Shown here: one piece after another, positions 53,746-60,866 of the stretch
How positions within the stretch are numbered: the stretch's first letter is position 1
How the letters are laid out: each line of letters starts with the position of its first letter
Origin: Bryobacterales bacterium
GTDB taxonomy: Bacteria; Acidobacteriota; Terriglobia; Bryobacterales; Bryobacteraceae
Assembly (NCBI GenBank): GCA_003167495.1
Contig: PMSX01000072.1
Coordinates: forward strand, 41,685-105,684
DNA length: 64,000 bases
Direction of reading: 5' to 3'
The notes under the pieces: model-generated
Told to the model about the DNA's origin: nothing
The model's input: only the letters and a program-made list of their open reading frames with translations
Databases searched by the model: none
Position numbers and translations under genes: made by a program

Positions 53746-54406
53746 TACGGTTCTGCTCCTCATGGCGAGCCTTTATCCGGTGGGGTTTTGTGCGAACGTG
53801 ACCGTGCTGCTAAAAGGCCCCCGTGGCTTCGGGCGGAGCCAATCGCTCAGTGGCGATTTGGTTGGCTTTGTGATCGGGTATGCCGCTATTCTGGCGGTGG
53901 TTGCCCTGGTGCGGCCACAACAAGTCTTGGCTTTTCATTCGCCAACGTTCTTACCGCTGTTATTGCTGGCGCCGTTCGTGGGAATCGCCTGCATTCTCCT
54001 GGAATATCTGGTAGGAATTCTGCGCTTGTTCTTACGGACCAGGAAACTGGTAACGCGGGTAGCGATTCATAGCAGCTATTCCGCCGTTTCACGGGTAGCC
54101 ATCACGGATATTCTGAGTATCCTGGCATTGGTAATTGGCGAGGAACTCATACTCCGCCAGTTGCTATACAACTTGCTGGCCACCGATTTTGCCCTGGCGC
54201 TATGGATCGTTATTTTGCTATGCACGGCGGCCTATGCGTTGAACCACCTTAGTTTTGGCATTGATAGCGTGATATCGAAGTTGCCAAGTGGCCTGCTCTA
54301 CGTTCTGCTGTTTTACCTGTCTGGCTTGTCGATTGGCATTGTCATTGTCGCCCATGCGACGCAAAACCTGACTCTGTTGGCCTTATCAAGAAGAAAGAGA
54401 CCATAA
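53681..54406 (+). CDS. CPBP-family intramembrane protein 1 (SagE-like)
   Basis: A 241-residue membrane protein of the CPBP (Abi/CAAX protease and bacteriocin-processing) family with about six helices. The catalytic motif EELILRQ (E154/E155), NHLSFG (H189) and AHATQN (H225, N229) are all present, so it may be an active protease. SagE in streptolysin clusters is of this family and is thought to cut the leader or give immunity. The start is uncertain: GTG 53681 overlaps the YcaO gene by 65 bases, while an ATG at 53762 would cut the first helix. A GGAGGG lies near 53707. Confidence 0.85.
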   Translation: MPIPGCLNLEGFKINYLIRPLDTVLLLMASLYPVGFCANVTVLLKGPRGFGRSQSLSGDLVGFVIGYAAILAVVALVRPQQVLAFHSPTFLPLLLLAPFVGIACILLEYLVGILRLFLRTRKLVTRVAIHSSYSAVSRVAITDILSILALVIGEELILRQLLYNLLATDFALALWIVILLCTAAYALNHLSFGIDSVISKLPSGLLYVLLFYLSGLSIGIVIVAHATQNLTLLALSRRKRP

Positions 54407-54409
54407 GAA

Positions 54410-55231
54410 ATGGGCAATTGGTTTAATCTGACGCTGTTCTTGATCATCGTTACGGGTGCCTCCATTTTTTGGGGAAGGATCAACCGAATCGGCTATAGCG
54501 CGTTCATCACCTCAATCGTTCACCTCATCATGAAGTATTCAAGAATGAATGCCGAACTGATCCGGAGTTATCTCGTGTGGTCCATTTATATGTTAGTCGG
54601 GCTGGTTGCGCCAGTTGCGCTGCTACTCACGTATCACGTAAATCTGCTGCGCTTCCTCACTCTGGATCAAAGATATTTTGCGCTGATTCCGTTAGCTTTC
54701 ATTGCGCAGAATTCGCTGACCGGACTGTTGATGCAATTATTGATTGTCGCAAATCCGACGATCAATGTGTTTATGGAATTGACCACCATTCCCTGGGTCA
54801 GCTACACCATGTTGATGCCTGGAATCATGCGCGTACTTTCTCCGCTAGGCGCCGCTATTCTTGAGGAAGTGTTTTTTCGTGGCGCTGTATTTCTCATTCT
54901 GATAAATAATTTCCCGCAAACCGGCCCTTATTTCCCAATACTGATATGCACGGTGCTCTTCATTGTGCAGCAGGTGCTACAGACCGACACTCTGGGGCAA
55001 GGAGTGATTTTGCTCATTGGTTCGACGTCAATTTCTGTCGTGGGTTGTATCGTTACGTTGTACACGGGAAGTTTCCTGCCAACGCTTTTATGCCATACGG
55101 CATATGCGTTTTTTTATCTTCAATTGGGAACTTCCATGAATTGGAGCAGCTTGAGGTCGATTCCAGCTATGCCGATAAGCAATGCGAAAATTCAGCGGCC
55201 GAAAGCGAGTTCCGTCTACCCAAATTTCTAG
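54410..55231 (+). CDS. CPBP-family intramembrane protein 2 (SagE-like, altered active site)
   Basis: A 273-residue membrane protein with about eight helices, starting three bases after the first CPBP gene. The motif LEEVFFRGAVF (E152/E153, R157) and CHTAYAFF (H229) are kept. Where the family normally has a His in the second motif (FxxxH) this protein reads FIVQQVLQT, with Gln. It may therefore be inactive as a protease and serve in immunity or as a partner of the first. A hydrophilic tail of about 30 residues follows the last helix. Confidence 0.82.
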   Translation: MGNWFNLTLFLIIVTGASIFWGRINRIGYSAFITSIVHLIMKYSRMNAELIRSYLVWSIYMLVGLVAPVALLLTYHVNLLRFLTLDQRYFALIPLAFIAQNSLTGLLMQLLIVANPTINVFMELTTIPWVSYTMLMPGIMRVLSPLGAAILEEVFFRGAVFLILINNFPQTGPYFPILICTVLFIVQQVLQTDTLGQGVILLIGSTSISVVGCIVTLYTGSFLPTLLCHTAYAFFYLQLGTSMNWSSLRSIPAMPISNAKIQRPKASSVYPNF

Positions 55232-55248
55232 CCGAGGAGTGTTCAGTG

Positions 55249-56454
55249 ATGGAGGGGCAATCACCACGTGGGCCGGTGATCTACAATCCGGCGGCAGCCG
55301 AATTCCAGCAAAATCCATTTCCGAGTCTGCGCCATCTGCGGGAACACGATCCAGTTCATCTCACGCGGCAGGGATGGGTGTTGACCCGCTTTAAAGACTG
55401 TGCCGAGGTCTTAGCAAGCCGGGACTTTGGAATGCAGGGCATTGAGGACATGCTTCGCAAGCAGGTGCGGCCTGGCCCGGCGTTTGAGTTTATTGCCAAT
55501 CGCTTTCATTCGTATGATCCACCGGAGCATACGCGCCTGCGTTCTCTCGTGGCCGGAGCATTTTCGGCGCGTCGCATTCAAGCCATGCGTGTCCATATCG
55601 AAGCCCTCGCTGAACAGTTTTTGGATCGGGTGGGAACCGGCACATCTTTTGATCTGGTTGGACAGTTCGCTTATCCGCTGCCATCCTCGGTTATCACAGA
55701 AATGCTTGGCACACCGATGGAAGAGCGGTTGCAACTGAGCGTCTGGACAGAGCGGGTTCTGAAATTACAAGGAATGCCTCAGCCGGATAAGCTAACGGTG
55801 GAAGAAGGCAACGCGGCTGCCGGAGATTTCATGGCCTATCTGCGGGAGTTCATCAAAGTGCGACGCAGTAAACCGGGTAATGACTTGTTGAGCGCGTTGA
55901 TTGTGGCCGAGGAACAGGGAGATCGGCTGACGGCGGAGGAAATAGCCGAATGCGTCGCGTTTCTTTCTAATGCGGGGTTTGGTACGACCCGCAACCTGAT
56001 TGGAAGCGCAGTGGTAGCGCTTCTCATGAACCGCAAACAGTGGGAATTACTCGTTGCGGATCCATCCTTGATCGGCCAAGCGGTGGAAGAGGCCCTGCGC
56101 TACGACTGCTCCCTAACCAGCACGCCGCGTTTCGCCCGTCGAGAAACGATCATCGGCAATAGAAAGCTAGCTGCGGGAGCTACCGTTTTCTGCTTGTTGA
56201 ATGCGGCCAACCGAGATCCAGAGCGTTTTCCCGATCCAGATCGCTTTGACATCATGCGGACCGATAAGAAACACTTGGCCTTTGGCGGAGGTGTCCACTT
56301 ATGTCTGGGTGCGCCTCTCGCGCGCATGCAAATCGAAATCGCGCTGAGCACTTTGCTGCGCCGCTATCCTCGACTTCGACTGGGAACGGAAAAGATCGAG
56401 TGGCGTTCCGGAGTGTATCGCGGCCCGGTACGAGTTCCTGTTGTTACAGACTAG
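55249..56454 (+). CDS. Cytochrome P450 of the peptide cluster
   Basis: A 401-residue soluble bacterial P450. The I-helix oxygen motif is NAGFGTTRNLIG, the K-helix ExxR is in EEALRYD, and the heme-binding loop FGGGVHLCLGAPLAR supplies the Cys ligand (C352). The substrate-facing DPPEHTRLRSLVAGAFSA region is typical of actinobacterial-style CYPs (here YDPPEHTRLR). The ATG at 55249 or GTG at 55246 follows GAGGAG; a longer open frame upstream overlaps the CPBP gene and is rejected. It starts 17 bases after the CPBP gene in the same direction, so it probably oxidises the modified peptide. No ferredoxin gene is adjacent. A P450 is not part of the classical sag operon. Confidence 0.92.
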   Translation: MEGQSPRGPVIYNPAAAEFQQNPFPSLRHLREHDPVHLTRQGWVLTRFKDCAEVLASRDFGMQGIEDMLRKQVRPGPAFEFIANRFHSYDPPEHTRLRSLVAGAFSARRIQAMRVHIEALAEQFLDRVGTGTSFDLVGQFAYPLPSSVITEMLGTPMEERLQLSVWTERVLKLQGMPQPDKLTVEEGNAAAGDFMAYLREFIKVRRSKPGNDLLSALIVAEEQGDRLTAEEIAECVAFLSNAGFGTTRNLIGSAVVALLMNRKQWELLVADPSLIGQAVEEALRYDCSLTSTPRFARRETIIGNRKLAAGATVFCLLNAANRDPERFPDPDRFDIMRTDKKHLAFGGGVHLCLGAPLARMQIEIALSTLLRRYPRLRLGTEKIEWRSGVYRGPVRVPVVTD

Positions 56455-56472
56455 CACCGCTCCTGGCGGTGC
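56454..56472 (+). terminator. Hairpin after the P450 gene
   Basis: GCACCGC and GCGGTGC form a perfect 7-bp stem around TCCTG, immediately after the stop codon. There is no T-run, so this is a weak or factor-dependent terminator at best. It would end the first transcript before precursor gene 2. Confidence 0.35.
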
Positions 56473-56610
56473 CGGATTTGAACGGGCCGTGACTTTCGGT
56501 GATGGCGTGATGAGGCGGTGGGAAACAGCCACCACGCGATGGTGGGCATGCGGCTTCTCGGGATACGGTAAGTCACAGACCCAACCCCTCAGAAACACGG
56601 AAAATAAGGG

Positions 56611-56640
56611 TTGCAAGTTTTAGCGGAGTGATGTTAGTCT
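56611..56640 (+). promoter_or_regulatory. Putative promoter of precursor gene 2
   Basis: TTGCAA (56611-56616) and a weak -10 (TTAGTC or TAGTCT, 17-18 bases on) lie 59 bases before the ATG. The leader bases TTACTC, AAGAAGGGA and ACCATG are shared with precursor gene 1, so the duplication includes its 5' region. The -10 is poorer than that of copy 1. Confidence 0.4.
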
Positions 56641-56669
56641 ATTACTCGGAAGAAGGGAAACAACTGACC

Positions 56670-56789
56670 ATGTTGCGGTTTAATAAACAATCGGGTTCGA
56701 CCTGCGCAGCTTCATCGAGCGTTGTATTGGCCCCTGGCGGCTGCACTTCGTGCCCGACCACCAGCTGTTCTTGTTCCTGCTCTTGCTAA
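56670..56789 (+). CDS. Streptolysin S-like (SagA-like) TOMM precursor peptide 2
   Basis: A 39-residue paralogue of precursor 1. The leader begins MLRFNKQSGSTCAASSSVV and ends LAPGG, closer to SagA's VAPGG. The core is CTSCPTTSCSCSCSC. Compared with precursor 1 the core has equal length and differs only by Ser for Cys at core positions 8, 12 or 13, and 14 by alignment, so the tail becomes a regular Ser-Cys alternation. The leader has one extra Ser. GAAGGG lies about 12 bases upstream of the ATG. A SagB-like dehydrogenase gene follows. Both peptides should be substrates of the same enzymes and yield products with different thiazole/oxazole patterns. Confidence 0.88.
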   Translation: MLRFNKQSGSTCAASSSVVLAPGGCTSCPTTSCSCSCSC

Positions 56790-56811
56790 TCCAGCAGAAT
56801 GGGCTACGCCC

Positions 56812-56922
56812 GTGAGTGAGTACCTGCTATGGGTGAAGGAAAATTGCCAGTCATTCACTGACGACGGCCTCGCGCTCAAATCCGGCGAGTTGGAGATCCT
56901 ACATGGCGGCCCTGAAGCCTAG
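56812..56922 (+). other. Possible micro-ORF downstream of precursor 2
   Basis: A 36-codon frame with GTG start, VSEYLLWVKENCQSF at its beginning, overlapping the first 20 bases of the SagB-like gene. It corresponds to the frame after precursor 1 (51133). It may be a coupled leader frame or a relic of duplication. Coding is unproven. Confidence 0.2.
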
Positions 56923-57910
56923 CCGAACTGAACTTCCCCTGCAGTATTTTTTGGAAAATGAATATCAATCTCTCATAGAGATTTTTCATTGGGTTGCCAA
57001 TTTAGCTGGATCGGTGTACACAGACACCACGTGCGTCGTGCCGCCGGAAGCTGCTTATTCCAGCGTGCTCGTTTCCCGCACACATCAATTGAGCCAGGAA
57101 TTTTTGCTCAATTTTAAGCGCAGTTCGCTAGATTTAGGGTTGCCGCTCGGCATTTCCGGCTACTTTGGCTTCCCCGCGCGCAGCAGTCTGGCACTTCGAC
57201 AGCTTAGCGAACAAGAGGATCATGACAATCCCGAACAAGTCATTAAACTACCGCCCTATCAAAATGTTAATGCCTCACTAGGAGTTACCATCCGCGCCCG
57301 CAGAAGTCTGCGACAGTTCAGCGGAAAAACCATGCCGCTGCAAGCATTGTCAACGATTCTGTTCTACGGCAACGGCGTGACGGGCGATATGGCTATGATT
57401 TCGGAAGAAGACGATCCGCAATGGCCTCAATACTCGCTTGGCGCTCCCGAAGTAGCCCATACTCGAGCCGCTTCATCTGGTGGAGGCCTAAATCCAATAT
57501 CCTTGTATCTTGTTCTTCAGAACGTAGAAACACTGGAAGATGGGATTTACATCTATCTGCCGTTCGAGCATTCTCTCAAGAAGGTAATGACGTTCAACCA
57601 GCAGAAGCGGAAGGAACATCTCGCTTTAGGACTCAGTTGGGGAACGAACGTAGAGGCAGCCAAGGTAAATTTAGCGATATACTACGTCTATACCGTGTAC
57701 GAAAACTCCAGAAAGTATGGCGATATGGGCTTGATTTTCGCCGTCCTTGAAGCCGGCGAGATTGCCGCAAACATTCACCTGGTTTGCACGGCCACGAAGT
57801 TGGCTTCTTCGGATATGGGCGGCTGGGATAAAGTGCAGACTGAGCGGTTCCTCGGTATTGACGGCCTATCTAAGCAATTGGTACATACGACAGTCATTGG
57901 GATGCCCTAA
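56903..57910 (+). CDS. SagB-like azoline dehydrogenase (nitroreductase family)
   Basis: A 335-residue FMN-dependent dehydrogenase of the SagB type, which oxidises azolines to aromatic azoles. The nitroreductase domain starts near residue 126 with LGVTIRARRSLRQFSGKTMPL, where R131/R134 would contact FMN (key residues RxRRSxRxF). Further motifs are AASSGGGLNPISLYLVLQNV and ENSRKYGDMGLIFAVLEAGEIAANIHL. K271-Y272 may be the conserved Lys-Tyr pair described for other TOMM dehydrogenases. The first 120 residues form an extra N-terminal domain, as in SagB proteins. It begins 113 bases after precursor 2 and is the last clear biosynthetic gene. Confidence 0.9.
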   Translation: MAALKPSRTELPLQYFLENEYQSLIEIFHWVANLAGSVYTDTTCVVPPEAAYSSVLVSRTHQLSQEFLLNFKRSSLDLGLPLGISGYFGFPARSSLALRQLSEQEDHDNPEQVIKLPPYQNVNASLGVTIRARRSLRQFSGKTMPLQALSTILFYGNGVTGDMAMISEEDDPQWPQYSLGAPEVAHTRAASSGGGLNPISLYLVLQNVETLEDGIYIYLPFEHSLKKVMTFNQQKRKEHLALGLSWGTNVEAAKVNLAIYYVYTVYENSRKYGDMGLIFAVLEAGEIAANIHLVCTATKLASSDMGGWDKVQTERFLGIDGLSKQLVHTTVIGMP

Positions 57911-58107
57911 CACCCGCGCTCGCCGGATGACTCACATAGATAGAAGGGCGGGTACGATTCGACGAATTCTGCTTGACTTACTGGACCTTTAGAGTTACGG
58001 TATATAGGGGCGCGACATGCCCTATGGCAGTCTTCCGACAAGAATTCCATCAATGTGCGTCGAGTTCTACTCGACAACTTGATTCTTGAGAAGGGAAAGA
58101 GGATTAT
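57911..58107. other. Intergenic region with short inverted repeat
   Basis: No gene was seen. GTCGAGT (58059-58065) and ACTCGAC (58069-58075) form a tight dyad 33 bases before the VOC gene and could be an operator or weak terminator. TTGACT lies near 57972 without a well-spaced -10. Confidence 0.35.
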
Positions 58108-58662
58108 ATGAGCACCACGCTGAGTAAGAAGCTTGCGTTTATAAGTGTCGCCGCGGATAGCCCCGACAATGTGAAGACCTTTTACGAGAAGTTTTTAGGT
58201 ATCGATTTTGCCCAGGCTTTGACCGATCAGCAGAAGACCTTCCAGGCTCCGCTCGACGAGGACGGCATCGACTTGATGATTGGTCCCAAACACAATGCCC
58301 AAGATTCCGTGGTTGCTTATTACGCGGTCGACGACCTGACAACGGCTTTGAACGAGGCAAAGGCGGCCGGCGGCAAGGTTGCCTGGGGCCCGGCGGCATT
58401 GCCGATTCCGCCGGCGGACCAGGACGATTATAAGGCACTGGCTCAGAAATTTCATCCTGCCGGTGCAAAGGCGACGACTGATTGGAGCACCGTCGGCCAA
58501 GGAGCACTGATACAGGATCCGGCGGGTAATCCGCTGGGTCTGGTGCAGCTTGCTCCGCACGCCCAGGAACACTTCAACGCCGGACCGGGTAAGCGCCCCC
58601 TCTCTGACGAACGAGTGGCGGAACATCAAGCTTCCATTGCACTTGGCGAAAAGCATAAATAA
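58108..58662 (+). CDS. VOC-superfamily protein (glyoxalase/bleomycin-resistance fold)
   Basis: A 184-residue VOC-fold protein. The first half reads KKLAFISVAADSPDNVKTFYEKFLGI and FQAPLDEDGIDLMIGPKHNA (key residues FISV, FYEKFLG, DLMIG). The second reads VVAYYAVDDLTTALNEAKAAGGKV and GQGALIQDPAGNPLGLVQL, which is the usual YydV...DpdGN repeat. Metal ligands cannot be assigned with confidence. Members are dioxygenases, glyoxalases or drug-binding resistance proteins. Its place beside the peptide cluster allows a self-protection role by product binding, but this is only positional inference. GAGG precedes the ATG. Confidence 0.8.
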   Translation: MSTTLSKKLAFISVAADSPDNVKTFYEKFLGIDFAQALTDQQKTFQAPLDEDGIDLMIGPKHNAQDSVVAYYAVDDLTTALNEAKAAGGKVAWGPAALPIPPADQDDYKALAQKFHPAGAKATTDWSTVGQGALIQDPAGNPLGLVQLAPHAQEHFNAGPGKRPLSDERVAEHQASIALGEKHK

Positions 58663-58835
58663 AGCGGGGCGCAGCTAGACCGTGGGGCATTCCCTAGGCG
58701 GCAGGGTTAACCTGGGATTCGATGTCGCGGTGATCCGAAAAGAAGTTGTTTGACCTTCCTGAACAATCATCGCTAAGTGATCATGGCAATCGATTTCTTC
58801 ACCGTACCGACGATCACTTCCTGGAGAATTCCAGC

Positions 58836-58910
58836 ATGGGTGTGCGACACAGAAGTGGAGCAAGCACAGCGGCTTGCGTTGCACTCCCTGGCGGTCGCGG
58901 CTCAGCCTGA
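58836..58910 (+). other. Very short open frame covering the right 53-bp flanking repeat
   Basis: A 24-codon frame from ATG 58836 whose tail reads SGASTAACVALPGGRGSA. It faintly recalls the precursor leaders (GSTCAASSVVLTPGG) but lacks a Cys-rich core. It could be a decayed precursor or chance; coding is doubtful. Confidence 0.18.
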
Positions 58911-58915
58911 CGTAC
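58863..58915. repeat. Right copy of 53-bp imperfect direct repeat flanking the peptide cluster
   Basis: This matches 50854-50906 at 44 of 53 positions without gaps and in the same orientation. The two copies enclose the whole precursor-to-VOC region of about 8 kb. Confidence 0.75.
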
Positions 58916-58978
58916 GCGCTACCCTGCGCCGCCCCGGGATATCATAAATACTCCAGCTTATTTCTAGAGGTGATTGCG

Positions 58979-59563
58979 ATGAAAAAAGTATTACTCTGCT
59001 TGGTAACATCCAGCATTATCAGCTTGCCTTCGCCGGCGGCGCTCAAAGTCGCGGATAAGGCACCGGAATTTTCAGCGCCTGCTTCGCTAGCAGGAAAAGA
59101 ATTTCAATTTTCGCTAAAGGATGCGTTGAAGAAGGGGCCGGTGGTGGTTTACTTCTATCCGTCGGCATTCACGAAAGGTTGCGACATTGAAGCGCACACC
59201 TTTGCGGAAGAAAAAGAAAAGTTTGATGCCGCCGGCGCCACAATCATTGGGGTTTCGGCAGATAGCGTTGCGCGTTTGAATGCGTTTTCGGCCGACCCGG
59301 AATATTGTGCGGGCAAGTTTCCGGTGGCATCGGATGAGAATCGCAAAATCGCAGGCTTATACGATTTGACTGTGAACGAAGGGAAGCCGGACATGAAGGA
59401 TGTGCGCGGCGAGGAGATCGGACACGCCTTCATCGAGCGGGTGACCTATGTGATTGGCAAAGACCACAAGATCATCGCGACGCTCTCCTCAAAAGAGGAC
59501 AAGATTTCGCCCGCCGAGCATGTGGAGAAGGCGTTAGAGATCGTGCAGAAGCTCGCCAAATAG
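58979..59563 (+). CDS. Exported peroxiredoxin (AhpC/TSA, BCP/PrxQ-like)
   Basis: A 194-residue thioredoxin-fold peroxidase with a signal peptide (LLCLVTSSIISLPSPAAL, residues 5-22). The peroxidatic Cys is C68 in VVYFYPSAFTKGCDIEAHTF, matching the PxxxTxxC motif (P61, T65, C68). The PrxQ resolving Cys five residues later is absent; a second Cys lies in DPEYCAGKF and could resolve it. It reduces peroxides in the periplasm. The ATG at 58979 gives a proper signal peptide, whereas a longer frame from 58874 runs through the repeat. Confidence 0.88.
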   Translation: MKKVLLCLVTSSIISLPSPAALKVADKAPEFSAPASLAGKEFQFSLKDALKKGPVVVYFYPSAFTKGCDIEAHTFAEEKEKFDAAGATIIGVSADSVARLNAFSADPEYCAGKFPVASDENRKIAGLYDLTVNEGKPDMKDVRGEEIGHAFIERVTYVIGKDHKIIATLSSKEDKISPAEHVEKALEIVQKLAK

Positions 59564-59694
59564 GCGAGCCTCGCCCAACCGCCGTCGGGAGCAAAGACGG
59601 TTAAGAGTCACATGTCTCCGCGGGGGAAACACAGATCGGTGATAACCGCGTTCTACGGCCAAGTGGCCGAGGTGGGTGCGCATTCTTTCTCTCT

Positions 59695-60114
59695 CTATTT
59701 CGGAACTGTACAATCCGACCACATCGGCAGCAGGGTGCCCGCATCATAATGCCGGACGCCCACAGGCGTTCCAGTCTGCGTGTGGTCGAGGACATCGTTG
59801 ACTTGAACCATCGAAAACGAAGCGCAGGCGAGATCCCCGTCGCCCCTCTTGGTTAAAGCATTGTTGGAAAGAGCCGTAAGCTGCGTTTGCAGCGTGGTGA
59901 TCTCCTGCTGCAGCGTCTGAGTGGCTTGCTCAAGCAGCGCGATTCGCTGATCGGAAGTAAGGATTACCGTAGTCTTTGGATCGTGGAGCGGACCTGCCGG
60001 AGCCTGAGTCACGACAGGCACTTTCGGCTGAATGGGTGTTGTTTGTTGCGCGGCGATGAAGCCAGCGTACAGGGCAATAAGAATTGCTCCGGCAAAGTAA
60101 ATGCGATTGGACAT
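59695..60114 (-). CDS. Small exported coiled-coil protein of unknown function
   Basis: A 139-residue protein with an N-terminal signal or anchor (FAGAILIALYAGFIAAQQ, residues 7-24), a Pro-rich linker (TTPIQPKVPVVTQAPAGP) and a coiled coil (RIALLEQATQTLQQEITTLQTQL). A C-terminal segment holds two Cys (DLACASF and SDCTVPK) that could form a disulfide. No family was recognised. It is convergent with the peroxiredoxin gene and divergent from the sigma factor gene. Confidence 0.65.
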   Translation of the reverse strand: MSNRIYFAGAILIALYAGFIAAQQTTPIQPKVPVVTQAPAGPLHDPKTTVILTSDQRIALLEQATQTLQQEITTLQTQLTALSNNALTKRGDGDLACASFSMVQVNDVLDHTQTGTPVGVRHYDAGTLLPMWSDCTVPK

Positions 60115-60272
60115 GTAAGAGTATACAGCGCACGGCGGACACGCCTTTTGGAGCCAGCATGGTACGAGTCAATCGAGATGAGGCGCCGCACACCCTGCTA
60201 TGCCTGGATGACGTCGCATGAGGCAGTGCTGGCGGCCTATAATAATGTAATCACTGAGAGGGGAATACGGCT

Positions 60273-60866
60273 GTGTCATCGCCCGATCTGAAGCCGGCCG
60301 GCACCTCGCCGGATATCACGCAACTGCTGCTTGCCTGGGGAGGCGACAATCTGGCGGCTATGGAACAGCTGGCGGTCTTACTCCAGCAGGAGCTTCATCG
60401 AGTGGCATCCTGTCACCTCGCGGCAGAGCAGCGCGGCCATATTCTGCAAACCACCGCTCTGGTCAACGAGGCTTACATGCGGCTCATCGACTGGAAGAAC
60501 GTATGCTGGCAAAACCGGGCGCAGTTTTTCGCGATCGCCTCGCAGGTGATGCGCCATATTCTGGTTGATTATGCACGCGCCCAACATCGCGACAAGCGAG
60601 GTGGGGATGCGGTGCACGTGTCTTTGGCTAAGGCGGCAGGTGTCTCGGTCGAAAGCTCCCGCGATTTTCTCACGCTGGACGAAGCCTTGCGGACGCTGGA
60701 ATCTTTCGCGCCAAGGCAAGCCCGCATTGTGGAATTGCGCTTCTTTGGGGGCTTGAGCCTGGAAGAAACAGCGGAAGTGCTCGATGTGTCGGTGGGAACT
60801 GTGAGGCGGGACTGGAGTCTCGCACGGGCCTGGCTCTACCGTGAGCTCAAACAGGAGAAACAATGA
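60273..60866 (+). CDS. ECF-type RNA polymerase sigma factor
   Basis: A 197-residue ECF sigma factor. Region 2 includes LQTTALVNEAYMRLID and NRAQFFAIASQVMRHILVDYARAQHRDKRGG (key residues FFAIA..MR.ILVDYAR), the pattern of the group common in Acidobacteria and Planctomycetes that pairs with Ser/Thr kinases. Region 4 reads ARIVELRFFGGLSLEETAEVLDVSVGTVRRDW. There is no anti-sigma factor gene. The start is GTG at 60273 with AGAGGGG upstream. Its TGA overlaps the kinase ATG (ATGA), so the kinase probably controls or transmits signals to it. Confidence 0.92.
   Translation: MSSPDLKPAGTSPDITQLLLAWGGDNLAAMEQLAVLLQQELHRVASCHLAAEQRGHILQTTALVNEAYMRLIDWKNVCWQNRAQFFAIASQVMRHILVDYARAQHRDKRGGDAVHVSLAKAAGVSVESSRDFLTLDEALRTLESFAPRQARIVELRFFGGLSLEETAEVLDVSVGTVRRDWSLARAWLYRELKQEKQ

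Larger units (their letters stand above)
58663..58978. other. Intergenic region carrying the right flanking repeat
   Basis: This 316-bp gap holds the second copy of the 53-bp repeat and a short frame over it. No ordinary gene or RNA was recognised. The promoter of the peroxiredoxin gene should lie in its last 60 bases. Confidence 0.5.

Noticed and set aside
54946-55248. N-terminal extension of about 100 codons on the P450 gene
   Set aside because: It overlaps the second CPBP gene in another frame, and P450 homology begins only after 55249.
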